Shown here in pieces: positions 1 to 8,028 of a DNA stretch of 14,388 nt; the stretch's first letter is position 1; each line of letters starts with the position of its first letter. The notes beneath the pieces were generated by a model that searched no databases, was not told the origin of the DNA, and saw nothing but the letters and a program-made list of their open reading frames with translations. The DNA comes from Weeksellaceae bacterium. Its GTDB lineage: Bacteria > Bacteroidota > Bacteroidia > Flavobacteriales > Weeksellaceae. The stretch is taken from contig JAQVKJ010000008.1 in the NCBI GenBank assembly GCA_028694715.1, positions 1-14,388 of the forward strand, in the 5' to 3' direction. Position numbers and translations under genes: made by a program.

Positions 1-90
1 TGTCATTTAACTTTAAAAATAATCCTGTTACAATTTGAGCCAATTCTTCTCAATGTGTTTTTTTCAATTTCCTGATAATCAAATATTAAT

Positions 91-124
91 AAAAAAAGCC
101 GCCTTGTCCTTAGACAAGACGGCT
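91..124 (-). terminator. Rho-independent terminator of the catalase gene
   Basis: A 12-bp stem (97-108 with 113-124, loop CTTA) ends 21 bp downstream of the catalase stop codon. Read on the minus strand, the stem is followed by a run of seven U residues (the A run at 91-97). Its one non-Watson-Crick pair is a G-U wobble on the minus strand but a C-A mismatch on the plus strand, so the hairpin is built for minus-strand transcripts. Confidence 0.9.
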
Positions 125-145
125 TGTTTCTTCTCTGTTCAAAGA

Positions 146-1648
146 TCAATTGTCCGCTATGGTGATTTCAAAAGGAGTTTTGGTCAAATCGATGGTTGAA
201 ATATCAATTCCCAATGCATCTGCTACACCTTGACCATAAGCCGGATCGGCTTTGTAACAGTTCAGGATGTGTCTTTTCTGGATGAATTTCTCTGCACCGC
301 CCACTTCGGCCGCAGTATTTTTAAACAAAACCTGTTGTTGTTCTTTGGACATCAGTCTGAACAAATTTCCTGGTTGGGTGTAATAATCGCTGTCGTCTTC
401 CCTGAAATCCCAGTGATCCGCTGCACCCTCCAATTCCAATGGTGGTTCGGTGTACTGTTTTTGTTCTTCCCACTGGCTGTAGCTGTTGGGGAAATAATGG
501 ATTGTACTGCCCTCATTGCCGTCCACGCGCATTTGTCCGTCCCTGTGATGGTTGTGGAATGGACATTTTGGTGTATTGACCGGAATCTGATAATGGTTGA
601 CCCCCAATCTGTATCGCTGTGCATCTGAGTAGGAGAACAGTCTGGCTTGCAGCATTTTGTCTGGCGAAAATCCGATGCCGGGAACTACATTTGCCGGATT
701 GAAAGCCGCTTGTTCTACATCCGCAAAATAGTTTTCGGGGTTTCTGTTCAATTCAAAATAGCCGACATCCATCATCGGATAATCTCCGTGTGGCCATACT
801 TTGGTCAGGTCAAACGGATTGAATGGACAGTCTTTGGCTTGCTGTTCGGTCATCACCTGTATCATCATGTTCCATCTTGGGAAATTTTTGTTTTCAATCG
901 AATCAAACAAATCTCTTTGGTGGCTTTCTCTGTCGCTCCCGATGATGGAAGAAGCCTCCTCATTGGTCAGGTTTTGAATTCCTTGCTGGGTTTTGAAATG
1001 GAATTTCACATATACCCTTTCGTTCTGAGCGTTGATTAAACTAAAGGTGTGACTGCCGAATCCGTGCATGTGGCGATAAGATTTTGGAATTCCGCGGTCG
1101 CTCATCACGATGGTCACCTGGTGCAAAGCTTCGGGCAGCAAGGTCCAGAAATCCCAGTTGTGGTTGGCACTTCTCAGATTGGTTTTTGGGTCTCTTTTCA
1201 CCGCTTTGTTCAAATCCGGAAAGCGATAGGGGTCTCTCATGAAAAACACCGGCGTATTGTTGCCGACCAAATCCCAGTTGCCCTCTTCGGTATAGAATTT
1301 CATTGCAAAACCACGGATGTCTCTTTCGGCATCGGCCGCACCTCTTTCACCGGCCACTGTTGAAAAGCGGGCGAACATCGGGGTTTCTTTTCCGATTTCA
1401 GAAAATATTTTCGCTCGGGTATATTTTGTAATGTCGTGGGTCACTTTAAAAGTTCCGAAGGCACCCGAACCTTTGGCGTGCATCCTTCTTTCAGGAATCA
1501 CTTCGCGGTCGAAATGCGCTAATTTTTCTAAAAACCAGAAATCTTCTAACAACATCGGGCCTCTTTTACCGGCTGTTTTCACATTTTGGTTCTCCGCTAT
1601 CGGTCTGCCCGATACGGAAGTGAGTTTTTTCTTCTCTTGATTGTCCAT
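146..1648 (-). CDS. katA: Heme catalase (small-subunit, monofunctional)
   Basis: Decomposes hydrogen peroxide to water and oxygen, using heme b, in the cytoplasm. The 500-aa product has the family's usual length for small-subunit catalases. Visible landmarks are the distal His57 in RRMHAKG, Asn130 in VGNNTPVF, and proximal heme ligand Tyr340 in [14 protein letters not shown]. The spacings His57-Asn130 and His57-Tyr340 match those I know for the Proteus mirabilis enzyme (His54, Asn127, Tyr337), and the overall sequence resembles it. The start was set at MDNQEKKK (1648): the frame is open to 1831, but the 61 extra residues are not catalase-like and would cover the promoter. The -7 element at 1677-1684 leaves a leader of roughly 24 nt. 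There is no strong Shine-Dalgarno sequence. The gene is monocistronic, ends at a strong terminator, and is divergent from the TANGO2-family gene. I see no clear OxyR site. Confidence 0.96.
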   Translation of the reverse strand: MDNQEKKKLTSVSGRPIAENQNVKTAGKRGPMLLEDFWFLEKLAHFDREVIPERRMHAKGSGAFGTFKVTHDITKYTRAKIFSEIGKETPMFARFSTVAGERGAADAERDIRGFAMKFYTEEGNWDLVGNNTPVFFMRDPYRFPDLNKAVKRDPKTNLRSANHNWDFWTLLPEALHQVTIVMSDRGIPKSYRHMHGFGSHTFSLINAQNERVYVKFHFKTQQGIQNLTNEEASSIIGSDRESHQRDLFDSIENKNFPRWNMMIQVMTEQQAKDCPFNPFDLTKVWPHGDYPMMDVGYFELNRNPENYFADVEQAAFNPANVVPGIGFSPDKMLQARLFSYSDAQRYRLGVNHYQIPVNTPKCPFHNHHRDGQMRVDGNEGSTIHYFPNSYSQWEEQKQYTEPPLELEGAADHWDFREDDSDYYTQPGNLFRLMSKEQQQVLFKNTAAEVGGAEKFIQKRHILNCYKADPAYGQGVADALGIDISTIDLTKTPFEITIADN

Positions 1649-1676
1649 GATTATAAGATTTTTAAATGTTCTGAAA

Positions 1677-1684
1677 CAAATATA
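1677..1684 (-). promoter_or_regulatory. Bacteroidota -7 element of katA
   Basis: On the minus strand this reads TATATTTG, an exact match to TAnnTTTG. It lies 28 bp upstream of the chosen katA start codon, which supports that start. I did not find a convincing -33 TTTG at the usual distance. Confidence 0.6.
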
Positions 1685-2000
1685 ATAGAATATCGTTATT
1701 AAAATTGCAGTAGTTGATAAATTTATCTTATAGCACAATTGAGTGCAAGTCCATTGATATGTTCCAGCCATAAATATATGGAAATTTATGATTCTGTCTA
1801 TAGTTTTCTTTGAATTAATTTTGATATTCAAGCGGCTGAGTCACCATATATGGTTGAAAAAAAGTTCGATGTAATTTAAACTTTGTTATTTCACCTTGAG
1901 TTTCTTTTGCAAGGAGCATCAGACGCATAAATTTCAAGAAAGGTAGTTTGGGATTCAGAGTCCTTCGGTTGATTTGACCGGTATTTGTTCAAAAAACGAC

Positions 2001-2008
2001 TAACTTTG
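2001..2008 (+). promoter_or_regulatory. Bacteroidota -7 element of the TANGO2-family gene
   Basis: TAACTTTG matches TAnnTTTG exactly and lies 16 bp before the ATG at 2025. This predicts a leader of only about 11 nt. A TTTG at 1973-1976 is a possible -33 element, but its 24-bp spacing is longer than usual. Confidence 0.6.
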
Positions 2009-2024
2009 TTTAAATTGATGTGAT

Positions 2025-2675
2025 ATGTGCATAGTCAGTATTTTTTCGAATGAAACGGGCGACTTCCTACTAACCCACAACAGAGACGAAAGTCGGTTGA
2101 GACCTTTTTCTGAGCAGATACAAACCGCTGAATACCATCATAAGAATTGGACCGGACCGTTGGATTTGGTCTCGGGAGGTACATGGATTTATTATTCAGA
2201 CGAATATGCCTGTTGTATTTTAAACGGCGCATACGACAAACATTCACACCGGCCTCCCTATCGCTTGAGTCGCGGACTTTTGATATTGGAATTGTTGAAT
2301 TATAGTTCTATTGACCAGTTTATCGACCGGGTCAATCTGAAGAAAATAGAACCCTTCACAATGATTATGCTCAAACTCCGTACTGTCGAAAAAAAGATAC
2401 TTGTCTGGGACGGTACCGAAAGGTTCGTGGAGGACCTTTCAGATGAAAAATTGATTGTTCGTTCATCCTCTCCTTTATATTCACCCGATGAAAAATCAGC
2501 GCATTTTAAGGCTTTCAACGAGTTGGAGTCAGTGGATTCGGAAGGCGTTTTTGAACTTCATGAACGCATAAAACTGCTTCCCGGTCAGATACATCAAATC
2601 GTCCAAACCACTTCTATCACCCAAATCGAACATTGTAATCAACACACAAAACTGAAATTTTGTCCGATTCATTGA
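2025..2675 (+). CDS. TANGO2/NRDE-family protein (DUF833)
   Basis: The 216-aa protein has the family hallmarks. Met-Cys opens the protein, with Cys2 the candidate N-terminal nucleophile after Met removal. The NRDE motif is at residues 19-22 (THNRDES), GGTW at 51-54, an LNGAY segment at 66-70, and SRG at 82-84. There is no signal peptide or membrane segment, so it is probably cytoplasmic. The family has an Ntn-hydrolase-like fold. Eukaryotic members (TANGO2/HRG-9) have been linked to heme mobilisation and, in other work, to coenzyme A or lipid metabolism. The bacterial function is not established. The gene has its own -7 element, is divergent from the catalase gene, and is followed 113 bp later by clpC with a separate promoter. 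The family call is firm; no specific reaction is claimed. Confidence 0.85.
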   Translation: MCIVSIFSNETGDFLLTHNRDESRLRPFSEQIQTAEYHHKNWTGPLDLVSGGTWIYYSDEYACCILNGAYDKHSHRPPYRLSRGLLILELLNYSSIDQFIDRVNLKKIEPFTMIMLKLRTVEKKILVWDGTERFVEDLSDEKLIVRSSSPLYSPDEKSAHFKAFNELESVDSEGVFELHERIKLLPGQIHQIVQTTSITQIEHCNQHTKLKFCPIH

Positions 2676-2699
2676 GATAGCTCAGCTGTTTTGGCAGTG

Positions 2700-2727
2700 A
2701 TTTATTAACAGTCTTTCGTTAATAAAT
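2700..2727. repeat. Perfect 10-bp inverted repeat upstream of clpC (operator-like)
   Basis: ATTTATTAAC (2700-2709) and GTTAATAAAT (2718-2727) are exact reverse complements separated by 8 bp. The repeat lies 37 bp upstream of the clpC -7 element, a common position for a regulator site. The stem is AT-rich and has no T run after it, so a terminator for the preceding gene is less likely. A second smaller dyad, GCATA-TTT-TATGC, lies at 2731-2743. Confidence 0.45.
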
Positions 2728-2763
2728 ATGGCATATTTTATGCTGATTACGGTACGAAGTAAC

Positions 2764-2771
2764 TATATTTG
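2764..2771 (+). promoter_or_regulatory. Bacteroidota -7 element of clpC
   Basis: TATATTTG matches TAnnTTTG and ends 17 bp before the ATG at 2789, predicting a leader of about 13 nt. No clear -33 TTTG is visible. Confidence 0.6.
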
Positions 2772-2788
2772 TTTAGTTGAGATAAGAA

Positions 2789-5320
2789 ATGAATGACAAT
2801 TTTTCACAAAAAGTAAAAGATGTAATAGCTTTCAGCAAAGAGGAGGCATTGCGACTTGGGCATGATCAGATTGGAACTGAGCATTTGGTTCTCGGAATTT
2901 TGAGAGATGGTGACAGCAAAGCTGTTTCGATTTTAGAAGGACTGAATGTAAATCTGAAGGATGTCAGAAACAAGATAGAGTTGTTGTCACCGCCCAGAGA
3001 AACTTCCGGCGGGAGCAGACAAAACCTACAGCTGACAAAACAAGCGGAAAGAGCATTGAAAACCACTTTTCTGGAAGCAAAACTTTTTAAAAACACAACC
3101 GTAAACACTGTTCATCTACTGCTATGCATATTGCGTAATGAAAATGACCCGGTGACCAAAATGCTGAAAAAAATTGGAGTGGATTACAACAGTGTCAAAT
3201 CAGAATTTAATTTTCATTATATGAATGACCAAATCGATGAATCACCAAAAGCCGAATCCAACTACGACGATGAGGATGATGCTGGCTCTGTAGGTGGCGG
3301 ATATGAAAAACAATCGCCCAAAGGACCGGTCAAATCAAAGACTCCGGTACTCGATAATTTTGGCCGTGACCTGACCCAGATTGCTCTGGATGGAAAAATG
3401 GATCCAGTGGTAGGGAGAGAAAAGGAAATTGAAAGGGTTTCCCAGATTCTGAGTAGAAGAAAAAAGAACAATCCACTGCTGATTGGTGAGCCCGGTGTGG
3501 GTAAATCAGCAATTGCCGAAGGATTGGCACTGAAAATCATTCAGCGAAAAGTTTCCAGAGTGCTTTACAACAAAAGAGTGGTGACACTTGATTTGGCCAG
3601 CCTTGTAGCGGGTACCAAATACAGGGGTCAGTTTGAGGAAAGAATGAAAGCCATTATGAATGAGCTCGAAAAAAATGACGATATCATTTTGTTTATTGAT
3701 GAATTACATACCATCGTTGGAGCAGGAGGGGCCACAGGTTCTCTCGACGCTTCCAATATGTTCAAACCTGCTCTTGCCAGAGGTGAATTGCAGTGTATCG
3801 GTGCGACCACCTTGGACGAATACCGCCAGTACATTGAAAAAGACGGTGCCTTGGTGAGAAGATTCCAAACTGTTATGGTGGATCCGACTACGCCAGAAGA
3901 AACCATCCAGATTCTGAATCAAATCAAAGACAAATACGAAGCTCACCACAATGTCAACTACACAGATGATGCAATTCAAGCCTGTGTGAAGTTGACCAAT
4001 AGGTATGTGACAGACAGATACCTGCCCGACAAGGCCATTGATGCATTGGACGAAGCAGGCTCCAGGGTACATATCAAAAACATCAAAGTTCCACAAGAAA
4101 TTCTTGATCTCGAAAACAAATTAGAAGAAGTTCGTCAGGAAAAAACCAAAGTGGTGAAAAGCCAGAAGTATGAAGAAGCCGCAAGGCTGAGAGATACCGA
4201 AAAGCAAATTGAAGCCAGTCTGAAAAAAGCACAGGCCGAATGGATGAAAGTAGCTGAGGAAAACAGGGAAACCGTGACCGAAGAAAATGTGGCCGAGGTA
4301 GTTTCTATGATGACCGGAATCCCGGTGAACCGGGTTTCTGAAAAGGAACTTATCAAACTTTCTCAGATGAATGAACTGATGAAAGGAAAAATCATTGGGC
4401 AAGATGAGGCAGTTAACAAAGTGGTGAAAGCCATCCAAAGAAACCGCGCCGGACTGAAAGACCCGGGAAGACCCATCGGTTCGTTTATTTTTCTGGGTAC
4501 TACAGGTGTCGGAAAAACCCAATTGGCCAAAGTGTTGGCAACTGAATTGTTTGACTCACCCGATGCTCTAATCAGAATAGATATGAGCGAATACATGGAG
4601 AAATTCGCAATCTCCAGACTTATCGGAGCTCCTCCCGGCTATGTGGGCTATGAAGAAGGTGGACAGTTGACCGAAGCGGTGAGAAGGAAACCTTATTCTG
4701 TGATTCTGCTTGACGAAATCGAAAAAGCACATCCGGATGTGTACAACATATTGCTGCAAATTCTGGACGATGGACACATCACCGACAGCCTTGGCAGAAG
4801 AGTCGATTTCAGAAACACAATCATGATTCTGACATCCAACATTGGAACAAGACAACTCAAAGATTTTGGAGACGTAGTGGGATTCGGAACCATGGCCAAG
4901 AAAGAAAGTTCGGACGATCGTGCTAAAAGCACAATTGAAAATGCACTGAAAAAGACATTTGCTCCCGAATTCCTCAACAGAATCGATGACATCATCATAT
5001 TCAATACACTGACCAGAGAAGACATCATGGAAATCATTGATATTGAATTGGAGAAACTTTACAAGCGTTTGCAAGACATGGAATACGAACTGGAATTGAC
5101 CAGCGAAGCCAAGGATTTCATTGCCGACAAAGGATTTGACAAAGACTTTGGAGCAAGACCGCTCAAGAGGGCCATTCAGAAATACATTGAAGACCCAATG
5201 GCGGAAGAAATCATTAATGCTGAAATCAGTCAGGGCGATAAACTGCTGCTCGAACTCAATGAAGCAAAAGATGGTGTCAAGATAACAGTGAAAGGCAAAT
5301 CAGCCGAACAAAAATCATGA
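2789..5320 (+). CDS. clpC: ClpC, AAA+ unfoldase of the ClpCP protease
   Basis: Hexameric ATP-driven unfoldase that feeds substrates to ClpP in the cytoplasm. The 843-aa protein has the full ClpC layout. Two Clp-N repeats span about residues 3-145, followed by an acidic, glycine-rich linker (about 150-185). The first AAA+ domain has Walker A GEPGVGKS (233-240) and Walker B IILFIDE (299-305). A UVR-type coiled middle segment (about 440-490, with YEEAARLRD) follows; this marks ClpC rather than ClpA, and its shortness argues against ClpB. The second AAA+ domain has Walker A GTTGVGKT (570-577) and Walker B VILLDEIE (638-645). VGF at 697-699 lies where the ClpP-binding loop is expected, so a protease role rather than disaggregation alone is likely. 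No adaptor (McsB, MecA) or clpP is in the window. The gene is a single unit with its own promoter, an upstream inverted repeat and a strong terminator. Confidence 0.97.
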   Translation: MNDNFSQKVKDVIAFSKEEALRLGHDQIGTEHLVLGILRDGDSKAVSILEGLNVNLKDVRNKIELLSPPRETSGGSRQNLQLTKQAERALKTTFLEAKLFKNTTVNTVHLLLCILRNENDPVTKMLKKIGVDYNSVKSEFNFHYMNDQIDESPKAESNYDDEDDAGSVGGGYEKQSPKGPVKSKTPVLDNFGRDLTQIALDGKMDPVVGREKEIERVSQILSRRKKNNPLLIGEPGVGKSAIAEGLALKIIQRKVSRVLYNKRVVTLDLASLVAGTKYRGQFEERMKAIMNELEKNDDIILFIDELHTIVGAGGATGSLDASNMFKPALARGELQCIGATTLDEYRQYIEKDGALVRRFQTVMVDPTTPEETIQILNQIKDKYEAHHNVNYTDDAIQACVKLTNRYVTDRYLPDKAIDALDEAGSRVHIKNIKVPQEILDLENKLEEVRQEKTKVVKSQKYEEAARLRDTEKQIEASLKKAQAEWMKVAEENRETVTEENVAEVVSMMTGIPVNRVSEKELIKLSQMNELMKGKIIGQDEAVNKVVKAIQRNRAGLKDPGRPIGSFIFLGTTGVGKTQLAKVLATELFDSPDALIRIDMSEYMEKFAISRLIGAPPGYVGYEEGGQLTEAVRRKPYSVILLDEIEKAHPDVYNILLQILDDGHITDSLGRRVDFRNTIMILTSNIGTRQLKDFGDVVGFGTMAKKESSDDRAKSTIENALKKTFAPEFLNRIDDIIIFNTLTREDIMEIIDIELEKLYKRLQDMEYELELTSEAKDFIADKGFDKDFGARPLKRAIQKYIEDPMAEEIINAEISQGDKLLLELNEAKDGVKITVKGKSAEQKS

Positions 5321-5340
5321 GTTGAATGACTCAAATATTT

Positions 5341-5368
5341 AAAACTGCGTTTCGGCGCAGTTTTTTTT
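5341..5368 (+). terminator. Rho-independent terminator of clpC
   Basis: A perfect 9-bp stem, AAAACTGCG (5341-5349) with CGCAGTTTT (5356-5364), has a 6-nt loop TTTCGG. Eight T residues run from 5361 to 5368. It begins 20 bp after the clpC stop codon. Confidence 0.92.
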
Positions 5369-5444
5369 CTGACCAATTCCGGGTTTTCGACTTATAATGA
5401 TTAATTGCTGAGTCAGTCTGCTTATTCAATCAATTAATTAATTC

Positions 5445-5452
5445 TATTTTTG
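5445..5452 (+). promoter_or_regulatory. Bacteroidota -7 element of the DUF423 gene
   Basis: TATTTTTG matches TAnnTTTG and ends 16 bp before the ATG at 5469. It follows the clpC terminator, so the downstream gene is an independent unit. Confidence 0.6.
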
Positions 5453-5468
5453 CAGAACAAGATAAATA

Positions 5469-5870
5469 ATGATGAAAAAATTGGTTTTGGCTACGGCCTC
5501 GGTTTATGGGATGTTTTCTGTCATTCTGGGTGCGTTTGGTGCACATTTGTTCAAAGAGTATTTGGATGAAGGCAAACTGGCGAGTTTTGAAACCGGTGTA
5601 AGATATCAGATGTACAACGCCATTGCCCTTTTGGTGCTCGGACTGTGTCTGAAATTTGAAACCGCTTATGAAAAAAACGCTGCCGGCTGTCTGATGATTG
5701 GCAGTTTTTTGTTTTCTGTGAGCATTTATTTCTTATCATTTTCCGAGCATTGGGGAGTGAACCTCAAATTCCTCGGTCCGGTTACTCCTCTTGGAGGCCT
5801 GTTGATGATTATTGGATGGTTTTTGTTGTTGATTTTTTTTATCAAGAAATACAAAACCCAAAAAGTCTGA
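5469..5870 (+). CDS. DUF423-family small membrane protein (YgdD-like)
   Basis: A 133-aa inner-membrane protein with four predicted helices (about residues 5-25, 48-63, 72-92, 105-125) and a basic C-terminus (KKYKTQK). Family signatures are GAFGAH at 21-26, RYQMYNA at 45-51 and FLGPVTPLGG at 101-110. These are the conserved segments of DUF423 (E. coli YgdD type), whose function is unknown. Two ATG codons are adjacent (5469 and 5472); either could be used, and I kept the first. The gene has its own -7 element and converges on the serine hydrolase gene with 9 bp between stop codons, with no hairpin between them. Confidence 0.85.
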   Translation: MMKKLVLATASVYGMFSVILGAFGAHLFKEYLDEGKLASFETGVRYQMYNAIALLVLGLCLKFETAYEKNAAGCLMIGSFLFSVSIYFLSFSEHWGVNLKFLGPVTPLGGLLMIIGWFLLLIFFIKKYKTQKV

Positions 5871-5879
5871 ATTTAAATT

Positions 5880-7211
5880 TCACTCTTCAACTCCGCCACC
5901 ACTCGTAGCGTCCATCGGGATTTCATGTTCCGGAATGTTTTCATTGGTTTCCGACTTATTGTTTGTTTCTTCCACAGCTTTTTTGGCTGACATCATCGCT
6001 TCCTCTTGATTTTTTGTTTTGATTGTGGGAAAACCGTAATCATGAAACAGACTCACAAGTCCCATGCTTTCAAAAATCGATTTGCTCAAACGATTGCCCA
6101 ATGCAATGATACAAACTTCATTTTTGAAATCTCTGACATAAGTTGCTCTATTGCCGTGCCATAATCCTTTGTGATAGAGCAGTTTGTCTCCGTTGTCCCA
6201 TTCTAACAACCGAATTCCAAATCCATAATTTTTGATTCCTTTGGTTTCATAACTGTATCCTCTCCATGCCAGGTCTTTCAGTTCTTGTGGCAAAAACCCC
6301 GGCGCATACATGGCTATATCCATTTTGAGCAAATCCCGTGGAGTGGAATAAATGTTTTTGTCGCCGTAAGTTTTGTCAAGATGATCAAAATTCCATACGC
6401 GGCCGTTGTTGTAGTATGATTTTGAAACGCTCGCAGAATCTTTGTCAAACTCCATCACGAAGGTGTTGTTCATGCCCAACGGATTGAACACCATGGTTTT
6501 CATCGCAATAGGATAGCTTTCTCCGGTTACTTTTTCAATAATGAGCGCGAGCAATACAAAATTGGTGTTTCTGTATGAGAATTTTTTACCGGGTTCCCAG
6601 TCTGACGGTGGTTTTTTCTGTATCAGCAATTCGAGTAAATCTTCTGAAGACATTGTTTGCCCTTTGTCCCAGTAATTTTTATCGTCCGACAAATGCAGAT
6701 AATTGGGCAGTCCACTTCTGTGGTTGAGCAAATCCCTGATTTTTACATTCGGGTAGGGGAATCCTTCTAAGTATTTGCTGATGTTGTCATTCAGATTGAT
6801 TTTATTGAACTGCACCAGTTTCAGAACGGCCAGTGCAGTCAACACTTTTGAAACCGAAGCAATATGTAAGGGAGTTTCTGCTGTCATCGGGATTTGGTTT
6901 TCATAATCCGCAAAACCCAAATAATCTTCAAAGATGATTTTACCATGCCACGAAATCAGAAGACCGCCGCTTGTGTTGTTGGTTGCCCAGCTTTCATTAA
7001 AAAATTGACGGATGCTTTCTGTCTTTGATTTGGCCAATGCCGGGTCAATATTTCTAAAGTTAAACTCTTCAGACCAATCAATAGAATCAAAAGTCGGAAT
7101 TGTTTTTTTTGTGAGTGTTTCAGACGGTGGGATTTCTTTTCTTGAATTCTTGCAAGCCGTGATGCACATTGTCAGTGCAAGCAATATTTGCATTCCTTTG
7201 CTCCATTTCAT
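5880..7211 (-). CDS. Lipoprotein serine hydrolase, class C beta-lactamase/PBP fold
   Basis: The 443-aa protein has a lipoprotein signal: Lys-rich start, hydrophobic core at residues 7-16, and lipobox ITAC with Cys20. It is therefore exported and lipid-anchored in the envelope. The serine-hydrolase motifs are all present: SVSK at 119-122 (nucleophile Ser119, Lys122), YRN at 213-215, and HKG at 347-349 in the KTG position. Family members include DD-peptidases, esterases and beta-lactamases; the motifs do not decide the substrate. Residues about 400-443 form a polar, Glu/Asn-rich tail outside the catalytic domain. The start codon is preceded by a purine-rich AGAAGAGAG. The gene lies 76 bp downstream of the RNA methyltransferase on the same strand with no exact TAnnTTTG between, so cotranscription is possible. 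An antibiotic-resistance role should not be assumed. Confidence 0.85.
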   Translation of the reverse strand: MKWSKGMQILLALTMCITACKNSRKEIPPSETLTKKTIPTFDSIDWSEEFNFRNIDPALAKSKTESIRQFFNESWATNNTSGGLLISWHGKIIFEDYLGFADYENQIPMTAETPLHIASVSKVLTALAVLKLVQFNKINLNDNISKYLEGFPYPNVKIRDLLNHRSGLPNYLHLSDDKNYWDKGQTMSSEDLLELLIQKKPPSDWEPGKKFSYRNTNFVLLALIIEKVTGESYPIAMKTMVFNPLGMNNTFVMEFDKDSASVSKSYYNNGRVWNFDHLDKTYGDKNIYSTPRDLLKMDIAMYAPGFLPQELKDLAWRGYSYETKGIKNYGFGIRLLEWDNGDKLLYHKGLWHGNRATYVRDFKNEVCIIALGNRLSKSIFESMGLVSLFHDYGFPTIKTKNQEEAMMSAKKAVEETNNKSETNENIPEHEIPMDATSGGGVEE

Positions 7212-7287
7212 TTTCTCTCTTCTATCTTCTCTGTTTTCAACGGACTAATTTAAGAACATTCGTTCGGCCATTCCAAATTATATATAG

Positions 7288-8022
7288 TTAAATTCTATAA
7301 GAACGAGCGGATCGTTCTCCCAATATAATGCTCGTTGCCATTGCAACATTCAGGCTTTCAGCTTGCTGAAGTTTTCCTTGTCGGGGAATTGAAATTTTAT
7401 GATGGATATGTGGTAAAAGTTTTTCGGAAATTCCTGATGCTTCATTTCCCATCAGCAAAATTCCATTATTGGGCAGTTTGGTTTTGTAGAGATTTTCACC
7501 CTCCATAAAAGTACCCAACACCTGATGCGGATATGCGGGCAGAAATTCACTCAAATCGGTGTAATTGACCTGAACTCTGAGAAAAGAAGCCATGCTGGAT
7601 TGCAAAACCTTAGGATTATAGAGGTCAACGGTCTGCTTGGAACAAACAATCTGCTCGATGCCAAACCAGTCAGCCATTCTGATGATGGTACCAAAATTGC
7701 CAGGGTCTCTTAGGTTGTCCAATGCAATGATAAAACCCTCGGTTTGGATTTTCTTTTCTGCAGGAATTTCACACAAAGCCAAAGCCGTATTCGGATGAAC
7801 CGAAAGACTGATTTTTTTTAATTCTGATTCTGTAATCAACTCACTATCAACATTAAAACCTTCAAAAACATTCTCGGTTGTAAAAACCTTGTGAACTTTA
7901 ATCCGACTTTTCAGAACTTCGGTAGTAATTTTCACACCTTCAACAATAAACTTATTGTATTTTTGTCTAAATTTTTTTTTGACAAGTGAATTGATTAGCT
8001 TGACTTCGTTATTGGTTAACAT
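7288..8022 (-). CDS. TrmH/SpoU-family RNA 2'-O-ribose methyltransferase
   Basis: Transfers a methyl group from S-adenosylmethionine to a ribose 2'-hydroxyl in rRNA or tRNA. The 244-aa protein has an N-terminal substrate-binding region of the SpoU type (about residues 20-90). A C-terminal SPOUT domain follows with its three motifs: DNLRDPGNFGTIIR (102-115), LLMGNEASG (189-197), and a third motif that begins SIPRQGKLQQAESLN (211-225). These form the knotted cofactor site. Sequence alone does not fix the target nucleotide, so no trm or rlm symbol is given. A -7 element (8045-8052, minus) lies inside the divergent tamL-like gene. Start codons of the two genes are 6 bp apart. The serine hydrolase gene follows after 76 bp and may share the transcript. 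Confidence 0.92.
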   Translation of the reverse strand: MLTNNEVKLINSLVKKKFRQKYNKFIVEGVKITTEVLKSRIKVHKVFTTENVFEGFNVDSELITESELKKISLSVHPNTALALCEIPAEKKIQTEGFIIALDNLRDPGNFGTIIRMADWFGIEQIVCSKQTVDLYNPKVLQSSMASFLRVQVNYTDLSEFLPAYPHQVLGTFMEGENLYKTKLPNNGILLMGNEASGISEKLLPHIHHKISIPRQGKLQQAESLNVAMATSIILGERSARSYRI

Positions 8023-8028
8023 TGAACA

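Larger units (their letters stand above)
1649..2024. other. Divergent intergenic region katA / TANGO2-family gene
   Basis: These 376 bp have no supportable gene. They hold the -7 elements of both flanking genes (1677-1684 minus, 2001-2008 plus) and a perfect 12-bp palindrome ACCATATATGGT at 1843-1854. There is also an imperfect dyad GGATTCAGAGTCC at 1951-1963. The in-frame upstream extension of katA (1649-1831) has no family similarity. Either dyad could be a regulator site, but short AT-rich palindromes also occur by chance. Confidence 0.5.

Noticed and set aside
1..90. Possible 3' end of a gene at the left edge
   Set aside because: Short open stretches exist on both strands but none is long enough or recognisable enough to support a gene call.
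1649..1831. In-frame extension of the catalase by 61 residues
   Set aside because: The extra residues have no catalase similarity, and the extension would place the -7 element at 1677-1684 inside the gene. ATG 1648 gives the usual family length.
4121..5074. Long minus-strand open frames inside clpC
   Set aside because: They are antisense to a clearly conserved gene, have low-complexity Phe/Ser-rich products and no family similarity.
5880..7211. Antibiotic-resistance beta-lactamase
   Set aside because: The SVSK, YRN and HKG motifs are shared by many envelope peptidases and esterases of this fold. Nothing points to beta-lactam hydrolysis in particular.
7300..7318. Hairpin AGAACGA/TCGTTCT at the 3' end of the methyltransferase gene as a terminator
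   Set aside because: The 7-bp stem lies within the last codons and is not followed by a T run on the minus strand, so termination there is not supported.
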